Of a stretch of DNA of 64,000 nucleotides, positions 55,583 through 64,000 are shown in pieces. Each line of letters starts with the position of its first letter. The first letter of the stretch is position 1. The notes beneath the pieces were generated by a model, which worked only from the letters and a program-made list of their open reading frames with translations, did not search any database and was not told the origin of the DNA. The translations under genes were made by a program, and so were the position numbers. The DNA comes from Cryptomeria japonica (taxonomy: Eukaryota > Streptophyta > Pinopsida > Cupressales > Cupressaceae), in NCBI RefSeq assembly GCF_030272615.1, contig NC_081414.1:910289009-910353008 (forward strand), given 5' to 3'.

Positions 55583-56745
55583 TGATGAATACTAAGAGTG
55601 GGGGGGGGGTGAATTAGTATGCCAAAAATCTTTGCACTAAAACACTTACACAGTCTAAAGATAAACCGATAAAGCAGTTTGACAAGCAAACCGATTATCA
55701 CAGATACAAACCAAAATGCGAATAAAACATTCACCCACAAAAGCAATACAACCATAACACAAGATATTTGACGTGGAAACCCAACTAGGAAAAACCACAG
55801 TGAGATGGAACTCACAAGTCACTATCTGCAAAATAGAAACCAGACCGGTTAAGGTCTTAAAATGTTCTTCACCAGAACAGATCCTGTTAGGAATCTCAAT
55901 CTCTGTTAGGAGATAAGTCCGATTAAAGACTACCTTGTTAGAGGATTTTAGATTCACATGTGTGAACCACCTTGTTAGAGGATTTTACAAAGGCTTTGAG
56001 GCCTACCCAGTTAAGGGCTACAAACTTGTCAAAGATGTGAGTAATCAACAAGTGTTTGATCTATCTACTAGCACAAATTGCTTGGTTAGATCCAGTATTG
56101 CTCACAGTTAATGCATTCTAGCATTACTTCAGTCTCCTCTATCTCTCTCAGTTACAACTCGATCTTCTCTGATAAGATCGCTCTCCACTTCCACCTTAAA
56201 CCCTAGCTCAACATAAACCCTATTCGCAACTTCTTCAACAACTTAAAAAACCTAGACATGATGTCCTTTTAAAGGAATCTGATTTCAAGTCGGTCTAATA
56301 GGATTACATTACAATTTCCTAGGTTCAGTGAATCTCGACATACTCAGTAACACGACACAAGAATCACCGTCAATGTGTCGGCACCGTCAAACAATCGGTG
56401 GATTGGTAACTCATCACAAAATGCCAGTTGGTAACTCATCATAGAGTGTTACCGGTTCATACAAGATGCCGATTGCCGGTTTGGCAAAAATGAAGATTGG
56501 TAAGAATGTGTTGTGCCGCTTTGCTTCCTCGTACTGCTTGTGATCTGCGAACCGCTTGGGGTCGACATGCCGCTTCAGACCGGGAAACACATTCTGCAAA
56601 ATCACCACTAGTCTAAAGACTAGAATACAACATACCAGTTGGAACAAATACCGGTTGAGCATGAGCTCATACATATAAAGGGGATCTCAATACAAATGTG
56701 TGTCCATCAATAACAATCACAACATAAACATCAAAAATGCCAACA
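55583..56745 (-). repeat. 5' LTR of the pol-less element
   Basis: 1163 bases, about 97% identical to the 3' LTR by eye. It contains several CCGGTT/AACCGG stretches, many of which have decayed to CCAGTT or CCGATT in one copy, the pattern expected of CpG methylation. Confidence 0.92.
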
Positions 56746-57700
56746 GACAAGTGAAAAACCAACAACTCCAATAGTTAAAGGATGACTTATCCTGTTGCCC
56801 TCAATAGACCAATATCCTCCCTGTGATCCAACAATTATATATTTTACATTGGGAGAGGATCAAAGACATAGCCACCCGCTTAAATCCTGCACTTGGATTC
56901 ATTGCAGATTCACAAAAGTTAAGTGTAGATGTGAGCACTACTATTGAATAGATTCTCTCATTTGTTGCTCCAAAGGTTGCAGACTCACAACTACTAGTTC
57001 ATAAACTATATACTATGTGTAAGGATTATTTATGCACAATGATAGTGGATAAATCAATTATTTGCTTAGCTGTAATAAAGCGACATGTCTAAATGACTTA
57101 GATGAAGAAATGAAAGAAATGAAAGGACACATTGAGAAACTTGTCCAAGTGGGATTCCCTTCTCCTTTCCTCATAGATAATATAGTCCAATCAGAGGACC
57201 AAATGAAGCAACTGATAGAGGGAAAACAACAAGATTAGACAACATTCCAAAACCTAGGTCAATTTCCAAGCGTTTTGAAGGTGGAAAGGATTTTGCAGTT
57301 GCTGGCCCAACTATAGTATCGCATGAAGGTTGTTGTGTTGAGCCTTAGTTACAACTCCTCTTTTAAAGAGGTAATTGATTTGGACAAAGTCTTTGAAGCC
57401 TTGCAACATAAAACATAAACGTTTGAAACATAATGGACATCCTTGCAATCCATACTTAAGGAGCTATAATTCAATAAGCTTCTCTTTTTATAAAAAAATT
57501 TAGATGTGGAACAAAGTTCTGGGCACTCACCTTTGTAGGGAGAGGTTCCCCGTGAGTCGCCAAGAGTTGTAGAGCAAGTATACCATGAACAATATGGTGT
57601 AGGAAGTTTTGGTTCAAGGCATTGATAGAAATAATGCTCCATTAATTGCCTTTGAAGGAGTTTCAACCTTCACGCTTTACCTCATGTTTTCAAGCCTTGA
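56746..57700 (+). pseudogene. Right part of the interrupted coiled-coil pol-less unit
   Basis: It continues the frame broken at 49045: QVKNQQLQ, then WERIKDIATRLNPALGF, ADSQKLSVDVSTTIE and VADSQLLVHKLYTMCKDYL. Stops and frameshifts are frequent beyond 57050. The Leu/Lys/Asp periodicity suggests coiled coil. No RT or integrase is present. Together with 48311-49045 it would be one unit of at least 1.7 kb before the insertion. Confidence 0.4.
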
Positions 57701-59163
57701 GTGAGCCTCTTTTGAGAGTTTCCTCCCTTTTTCCAATTTTTCCTTTAGTATTAAAAAGCTAAGTTTGTACGGAAATTGCCACATGTCACCCCTGTGCAAC
57801 TCCTATTTAGTTTCAAAACTTGAGTCCCCGATGCAATGTACCGGTGTCACATGGTAGTTCTGAGTGCCACCAAAAGGAACAAGAAGTGCATTTTTCTTTT
57901 CAATGTGCCGTAAGTTATAACACTCCAAGTGTCAAGCCAACACAACCGAGGAGGTCTTCAAAGAATTGTGTAGTTTATGATTTGTTGGCCAAAATTTAGG
58001 CGGGCCTGTTGCGAAGCGAAAAGGGAAGCTAACACACGACAAGCCTATGCATACTCTAAAGAACAAGGATGAACCCACGCATAAAATCCTGCTATTGGTG
58101 GATTTATGATCGACTTAGTTGACAGTTTCAACAGAAATTTGAGGGACATCCATATGGCATCACCACTACCCAAGGAGGAGTTGATATGATTTCCTAGTTA
58201 GGTCATTTCAACTATTGCCATGATGGTGATGCTTGCAAGAGAAGAAGTGGGAGAATCCTTTCTATTCTCACAATTTCAAGAAGAAGAAGGGTTATTTTAT
58301 TTAATCCCAGAAGGGCATATTTTAAGGATTCATCATTTGTTATTAAAAAATATCTAAGAAGGAACAATAGTTGTTTTCCCTATATTTCTCAAACCTTGGC
58401 ATATTATTTTGAAAAAGGAGAAAATGCTAAATACATGATATTGTGCACAAATGGGCTCTATGATGTATTTATCTATGATTAATAAACTAAATTGGTGCTT
58501 TGTGTTTTTTATTGTGATATTATGAGCTCAAGCTATTGTTAATTAGCTTTTATTGTTTTGGTTATATAATTTACATTTAGATCTTTGGATCATGTCGCTA
58601 CTCTTTCAATTTTTTGTAGATGTTTGTGAGGCTAAAGTTATATTATGCTTTATGATGGACAAATCATTATAATGTTCTGGAAAATTGCTATAGATTAGTT
58701 ATTTCATGCATTTTAGTTTCTTCCTCTCCCTTTGTTCACCTCCAAATTGAAGAGACGACTTCTAAAATATTGGAGGTTGTTTTGTTGATACCATTTGAAT
58801 CCTACATCTACAGAACTTCTCAAGGTTGTATCTCAAAGGTGTTTGCTTTCGAGATAAATGGTAAGCTATTTATAGACTCAAATATTGTATAAAGAAATAA
58901 TTAAAATGTTTGTAGAAACTAACAAATTACCTTTTCTTTGTAAGTACAATGCATTGACCATTGCATCTAGATAGATCAAAATTATTTGAAGATCTAACAA
59001 CATGAGACACAATATATGAACTTGCAAGAAATGATGATCAAGTAAATACCCATAATTGTAACATACTTCAATTATGGAGGGAAAATGTTGATTTGCAAGC
59101 AATCCTTTCAAGACATATTGTAAAATAGGTCCCCGAGGAAGGATTTCTATATATATATATATA
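57701..59163. other. Spacer without recognisable gene
   Basis: Both strands were read. The + strand has short coding-like stretches near 58200-58400 (REEVGESFLFSQFQEEE) broken by stops; I cannot assign them to a family. Bases 58440-58900 are AT-rich. A TA-dinucleotide run at about 59149-59163 marks the LINE insertion point. Confidence 0.45.
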
Positions 59164-59178
59164 GTTAAAGACATATGC

Positions 59179-59269
59179 TAGATTTTCCAAAATGTAACTT
59201 TCCTTAATGAACCTAGTCTACCCTGCGTATACTGGGTTCATTAAGGGAAGGTACATTTTAGAAAATCTA
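59179..59269. repeat. Inverted repeat at the LINE 5' junction
   Basis: 59179-59213 is the reverse complement of 59235-59269 with 3 mismatches in 35, separated by 21 bases. The right arm encodes GFIKGRYILENL of the RT; the left arm is the same segment inverted. Confidence 0.85.
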
Positions 59270-61464
59270 ATTACTAGTTGGGAAGCGATGGAGTTGGCTA
59301 ATGTTTCCGGGCAGAATACTACTATGTTCCTTCTAGACTTCGAGAAAGCCTATGATAGAGTGGAGTGGGAGTTTGTCTTGATGATGTCAAAAGCTTTTGG
59401 GTTCCCTAATAAGTTATGTCATTATGTGAGGGTTCTGCTCAAGGATGCCTCTGCGCAAGTTGAGGTAAACGACTCTCTCAATCAAGTCATTAAACTTGGG
59501 AGGTCCATCAAGCAGGGTTGCCCCCTCGCCCCAACTTTATTTGTTATTGCCTTTGATGCGTTATTCTACATTTTGAGAGATTGCACTATATCTCCTAGGG
59601 TTAAAGGTGTTGTGCTTCATGATGGGTATGATTTGGTTAATATACAATTTGCAGATGACACTGCATTATAAATTGAACTCACTAAACAAAACATGGAGGC
59701 CCTGGTTAGAAAGATGAAGTTTCTAGAGGATATTTCAAGGGCCAAAATTTCTCAGCCTAAGTCCGCCTTGCTTGGGTGGAGAGAGGACTCGTCAGACTGG
59801 CTTCAACAATTTTGATTTTAGTGGGGGGTCCCAATAAGATTGTCAGATATTTAGGGATCCCATTCTCTATTTCCCCTTCTTTAAAGGACATGTGGATGTG
59901 GGTAAGAAACAAAATTGACAAGAAGCTACATAAATGGAACAATATATATTTATCGCTGGCTGGGAGAGTGCAAGTGTGCCAGAAAGATACTTTCATCATA
60001 TAACATCTACTATTCATCTATCTGGATGTTTTGCAATTATCATATCCTTGAGATCCAGAAGGTTATTAGGAAATTTTTGTGGTATGATGGTAGAGGCAAT
60101 AACAAGAAACATTCAGTTAAATGGGCCTGGTGTCATTCTAAGGAAAAGATGGGAAGACTTGGGCTGAAGGATCTGAAACTCCAAGGGATTTCAATAGCTA
60201 CTAAATGGATCTTTCAGGCTCTTGAAGGCAATGAACCATGGAAAATATTGGTTAGGAACAATATTAAGAGGGTTTTTCCTAAGGGGGCGAAATCTTGGAA
60301 GTCTTTACCCTTTTGTGACCTAGTTGCTGGGGGGTTCCCAGTCTCAGTGCAGGGTTCGTGTGTATTTAAGTCTATATGGAGGTCCTAGGAAATTGTTAGG
60401 CAATTCATCACCAATAATAGGGCCAGTAGCAATGACCTCATTCATGGGGAGAGATCTATATGGTGGAACTTGTTTCACTCCTCCAAACCGCTTGCGCTTA
60501 CACAAGGCTGCTCGGCCAAGGCTTGGGCGAATAAAGGTATCTGTTGTTTTAATGATATTATGGATAAAGATAAGCTTATGAGTTGGGAAGCTCTTAGCTC
60601 TAAATATGATCTTCCTTCTTCTCAAAGAAGAACTTATAATATGGTTAACAAAGCTTGTGTTGCTCTTCAATTACCTAACGCAATGTGGATGTTAACAGGT
60701 TCACTTCATTTAAATGAAATAATGATATTTGTATATCTAATGTGAAATCTACCATTATCTATAATACTCTTTCCTATGATATATCTATTATCAATCATAC
60801 TAATGCACTGTGGTATGCAGATTTTTCCTTAAAACAGTGGCAGAATATTTTCACTAATCTATGGAATAGTCTTATTGCACCTAAGAAAAAATGTTTTAGG
60901 TGGTTGTTGCTTATTGACAAGCTCCCTTTCAGAAAAGATCATTCCAATGGTGACATATGCAACATTTGTAGAGTGCCTGAATCTGTTAGGCACATATTTT
61001 TCAAATGTACTATTGCTAAAGAGATATGGTAATCGTTTGGTTTTACGATTCCTAACCAGATTACAATCATGGAAATTCTTACTAGTTGCTTTCATGGATT
61101 AACAAAAGATTCTAACTTATTTTGGCACATTCTTTCTACTGAAATCCTGTGGTACATTTGGAAAATTAGAAATTAAGACAAATTCCAAGGTACTATGTCA
61201 TTTCGTGGACTCATCATCTATTTTATTGTTGTGCAGGTCTTTGTTATCATGAGGATTGAGAAGAATAAGTTCATGTGGTTCCTCCAAGACGATCATGCCA
61301 CCATGTTCATATATGAGTTGGAGAACGGATTTGAATGGAAACGGATTGCAATGGATCAAATAGCTTTTGCTGTTGCTTTAGAGAAACTCAAAGCCGAGGT
61401 TTGGCAAGCCAGGAACCCTACTAGACCCACTAGGATGGATTGCTTGGATGGAGCCTTGCCATGA
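59207..61464 (+). pseudogene. LINE ORF2 remnant: reverse transcriptase and zf-RVT domain
   Basis: 59207-59671 has TGFIKGRYILENLI, FLLDFEKAYDRVEW (catalytic Asp), IKQGCPLAPTLFVIAFDAL and the active-site FADD near 59650, then a stop. Thumb fragments follow in shifted frames to about 60388 (WHSKEK-type WCHSKEKMGRLGLKDL near 60130). The zinc-binding zf-RVT domain lies at 60742-61032 (NIFTNLWNSLIAPKKKCFRWLL, cut here; then CNICRVPESVRHIFFKC). The C-terminal piece 61195-61464 is open. Several stops and frameshifts make it inactive. Confidence 0.85.
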
Positions 61465-61769
61465 TCACTCTTAGGAGCCTTGAGCCTATGATTTGGCCTA
61501 CTTTTTGTAGATTTTTGTCTATATCTATTTGTGGTTTTTTGTCTATATCTATTTGTGGTTGTTCGTTGCCTTATTTATATGAAGATGTATATGCAAATTT
61601 TGTATAAGACTAGGATACATAGTATGTTCAATATGAACACATGCATGGCTGTTAGTATTCACTAAGTGGTCTTTCTTAGGTCAGGTTTGAAGTTGTTGAG
61701 GCTTGTCCTCAGAAATCTCTTGCTACTACTCTTTTTGTAAAAGTTTATTCTCTATATTTAATATAAAAA

Positions 61770-62731
61770 AAGATATATATATATGCTATTTAATTAATTT
61801 TCTCTTAATTTTTATAAGGTAGTTCTATATAAAGACAATCTTATGTATTAAAATAATCCAAAATTTTAAAAAACAATTATAACTTAGAAATTGAAACTAA
61901 ATTATAAAAAAATATACAGACTTGACATAAATTGTAATATCATTAATAAAAAATAAAATAACAAATAAATTATTAAACCACTAAATTTACAAAGTACTCG
62001 TAATAATAACTAATACACAAACTATATCAAATAATAGCCTTCTATTATTATCAATCCTAATTTCTTCCCTCATAATCTTTCTTGAGTTTTCCCCTCTTGA
62101 AAGTAACCTACATTCCATCTCATCTATCATTTTTATTATCTTGACAACATTTAAGAAAAAAATCTGATCCAAGACGTCCTTCTTTTAATCAGGTCTCCCA
62201 ATTAAATATTTCCAGAAAACCAGTTTTGAATGTTTCATGTCTTAGTCTGGAACTATACATGGCAGGTCTGCAGCGCATTCTACGAAGCGTTATGTTCCAT
62301 TGCACTCGCTGGGGACTGAAAGCCTCTGACGGATGACCTGCCTTCCTTTTTTATCGAGGCTGATTGTTACAATTCAGATATTTACTGAAAACAGATGAAG
62401 TTCACAGAGTTGTACCTTTTAGTTGCAGTCCTCCATGTCCACACATACCCAGTAAATACGGAGAAGACCTAAAACAATACGTTTTTTCTTCTTATGATAG
62501 GATCAACTATTCATCTCAGGCACGACAGCAGCAATTTCTCTGATTAGTGAAGTCAAAAAGAATTCCTTCATACGAAACTCTCATAGGTGTCTATTCAATA
62601 AGTTCGAAAAATTCCCTTCATACCTATCTCCCATAGGCATCTCTGATCAGTGAATTAGGCAAAATCCTCCCATAGACAACACCCATATCTCTGATCGGTG
62701 AAGCACAAATAGTCGCCCCAGAAGAGAAATA
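61770..62731 (+). other. Upstream region of the PHP-domain gene
   Basis: 61770-62200 is very AT-rich with no gene. 62200-62731 has a more balanced composition and should hold the promoter and 5' untranslated region. No clear TATA box lies at a sensible distance. It contains the short repeats listed separately. Confidence 0.5.
62534..62703 (+). repeat. Short direct repeats before the PHP-domain gene
   Basis: CTCTGAT(T/C)(A/G)GTGAA occurs three times (about 62538, 62641, 62689). CTTCATAC, eight variable bases and then CATAGG(T/C)(G/A)TCT occurs twice (62566 and 62616). They could be duplicated transcription-factor sites or a decayed tandem duplication in the 5' untranslated region. Confidence 0.6.
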
Positions 62732-62980
62732 ATGGGGCATGGAAAGAAGAAAAAGAGTGGGAAGAAGAAGAGAAAGAGTATAGACCATTCTGCCGCAACA
62801 AAATATCTGCAGGAATGGTTTTATAAGACTGACTCTGAGGAGGCCATCAATAATGATTTCGTGCCTAAGAGTCTAAAATGTACAGAGGCTCCTGTCATAT
62901 TTGAGCTGCATTCACACAGCACTTGCAGTGATGGGTACTTGTCGCCTTCGGCTGTTGTGGATAGAGCACACAGGAATGGG
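62732..62980 (+). CDS. Exon 1 of a PHP-domain (polymerase/histidinol phosphatase-like) protein
   Basis: ATG at 62732 opens an 83-codon exon ending at a consensus donor (AATGGG|GTAAGT), phase 0. After a Lys-rich N-terminus (GKKKKSGKKKRK, possible nuclear or nucleolar signal) and an acidic stretch comes FELHSHSTCSDGYLSPS: the first PHP metal-binding motif, His60-X-His62 and Asp67. The exon ends in VDRAHRNG, where the PHP fold of plant homologues continues in the next exon. PHP proteins of this type are metal-dependent phosphoesterases; the bacterial YciV/TrpH relatives are nucleases acting on short RNA or nucleotide substrates. The rest of the gene lies to the right of the window or deeper in the intron. 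Frame continuation past 62980 is intron translation. Confidence 0.85.
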
Positions 62981-64000
62981 GTAAGTTTCAACATACCTAA
63001 GTTATTTTACTCATTAAAAATTATGTTGGTACTTTATGGATGTCGATTGGGGCCTCTTTTAAGGTTTTATGTATTTAGAGACTAGTTTTTTTAATTAAAG
63101 AAAAGTCTTTGTGTGCGTGCATGTTTTCAATTGAGTTTTTCTACAACCTTCTGTTTCTTCCATATTATTAGGATAGCTTTATTTTGGAAGTTTCTCCTCA
63201 CAGTTTCGGAGGCTTTCAAATTCCAATATAAAAATATGTCACTAATAAATGAGATTGACATAGTTTATCTAACTATTGCATGTTTATGGTATCCATGAAG
63301 GCGCGTGTCTTGAGTGCTCCAACAAAGAGAAAACTAGAAAATGGTCTATGCAATACATATGAGAGAAAACCTGTCATGTGCCTAATCTGGTTAGTAGATA
63401 CTTGTCTGATGAACTTAACCATTCAAGCCCTACTGAAACAAAATCCTAAACGATTCTATTTAGCTGGTTATTTATGCCTATGGTGGTAAAACTAAACCGC
63501 TGAATCCTTATAGAACTAAACACGTAACTGTTATGTGAGGTGGTCATCTTAACCTTTATTGCATATATGTCTGCATTTGGGCAAATATGTGTTTGTGATA
63601 GTGTGTATACGTAACTGTTATGTGAGGTGGTTATCTTAACCTTTATTGCATATATGTCTGCATTTGGGCAAATATGTGTTTGTGTTAGTGTGTATTGTAT
63701 CTCCTTCTGTTTTGACCTTGTAACTGCTTGTGAGTAAAATAGGGCCTTAACATTCTGCCTAGGCTGTTGGAGGTGATATAACAGGTAAAATTTCTAGCCA
63801 AAATTTAACACTTGACCTTTTCAATCTGTGATTACCTTTGAGCTGGCAAGGCTTGGGCTTTAAACGATAAACTACAACTATTAGGTGGCCCGGATTGAAA
63901 ACTCAACTGCAAAAAAATTCCCCACTAGAGAGTATGCACCATGTCTTGAAAGCCAAACAATCCTTGTGACCTAAGTATTGGACCAGATGATAGCAGAAAT
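62981..64000 (+). other. Intron 1 of the PHP-domain gene (continues beyond the window)
   Basis: It starts GTAAGT at 62981. The sequence is T-rich, and no segment encoding the next PHP motif (a TDHDT-like block) is seen up to 64000, so the acceptor is probably outside. It contains an 87-bp tandem duplication. Confidence 0.65.
63522..63695 (+). repeat. 87-bp perfect-period tandem duplication in the intron
   Basis: Unit 63522-63608 (starting ACGTAACTGTTATGTGAGG) is repeated at 63609-63695 with only a few differences (GGTCATC/GGTTATC, GTGATAGTG/GTGTTAGTG). It is a recent local duplication. Confidence 0.92.

Larger units (their letters stand above)
49046..56745 (-). mobile_element. Pol-less LTR retrotransposon with two unknown ORFs
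   Basis: Element order on the - strand: 5' LTR (55583-56745), initiator-Met primer site, ORF1 (coiled coil plus zinc knuckles), ORF2 (about 1080 codons), polypurine tract, 3' LTR (49046-50205). The LTRs differ at about 35 of 1160 positions by eye (about 3%). No protease, RT, RNase H or integrase motif is present anywhere in the 5.4-kb interior, and the spacing between ORFs leaves no room for them. It must use enzymes from another element. The primer site and a GGGGGAGATTGTTGG-type junction suggest a Copia partner. ACAAG occurs close to both ends (49037-49041, 56747-56751) as a possible offset target duplication. Confidence 0.85.
59164..61769 (+). mobile_element. LINE (L1-type non-LTR retrotransposon), 5'-truncated
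   Basis: The 5' end falls inside the RT domain. The 3' end is a short A run (about 61763-61769) after a TTTTTGTAAAAG tail typical of plant LINEs. TA-rich runs flank both sides (about 59149-59163 and 61772-61784) and may be the target duplication, though being simple repeats they prove little. A 35-bp inverted repeat lies at the 5' junction. Endonuclease and ORF1 are absent. Confidence 0.85.

Noticed and set aside
1-64000. CRISPR arrays, bacterial operons, rRNA genes
   Set aside because: None seen. The tandem repeats present have no unique spacers of constant length, and the coding content is eukaryotic retroelements.

Overview
The window looks like nuclear DNA of a plant with a large, gene-poor genome, most likely a gymnosperm (conifer). 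This is inferred from the content: about 61 kb is stacked and nested LTR retrotransposons (Ty3/Gypsy Tat lineage, a Ty3/Gypsy chromovirus, Ty1/Copia-type elements, solo LTRs) plus a LINE. Only one host gene is recognisable, its first exon at the far right. No bacterial, organellar or CRISPR features are present.

Layout. (1) 1-14153, + strand: a Tat-lineage Ty3/Gypsy element with an unbroken 2428-codon Gag-Pol frame (2492-9778), a long leader, a 2.4-kb 3' noncoding region, a polypurine tract and a 3' LTR. Its 5' LTR is outside the window. (2) 14154-21836, - strand: a decayed chromovirus-type Ty3/Gypsy element with both LTRs, an initiator-Met tRNA primer site and Gag, protease, RT-RNase H, integrase and chromodomain remnants. 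(3) 21837 to about 28070, + strand: a pol-less unit with a TATA box, a leader carrying about 12 copies of a GC-rich hairpin motif, and a long decayed frame for an unknown coiled-coil protein. That frame is split by a 1553-bp solo LTR with a perfect 5-bp target duplication. (4) 28941-32419, - strand: a Copia fragment (5' LTR, primer site, Gag and protease remnants). (5) 32995-47838: a second, decayed Tat element on the - strand with both LTRs and most of gag deleted. It carries an opposite-strand gene with its own TATA box, resembling the plant mobile domain (PMD) family, and a nested solo LTR at 40598-42245. (6) 48300-57700: a second coiled-coil pol-less unit, interrupted by a 7.7-kb element (49046-56745, - strand) that has 1.16-kb LTRs, a tRNA primer site and a polypurine tract but no pol. 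In its place are a coiled-coil/zinc-knuckle ORF and a roughly 1080-codon unknown ORF. (7) 59164-61769, + strand: a 5'-truncated LINE. (8) From 62732, + strand: exon 1 of a PHP-domain (polymerase/histidinol phosphatase-like) gene.

How the parts relate. Only the first Tat element could still be autonomous from its coding sequence. The pol-less units have retrotransposon signals but no enzymes, so they would need reverse transcriptase and integrase supplied by another element. The two Tat elements share a polypurine tract and a conserved noncoding motif just after pol. Most in-frame stops in the decayed elements that I compared with a relative look like C-to-T changes (Gln, Arg or Trp codons to stops), as expected of methylated, silenced repeats.

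The best candidates for something little described are the pol-less two-ORF LTR element, the antisense PMD gene with its own promoter, and the hairpin-repeat leader.
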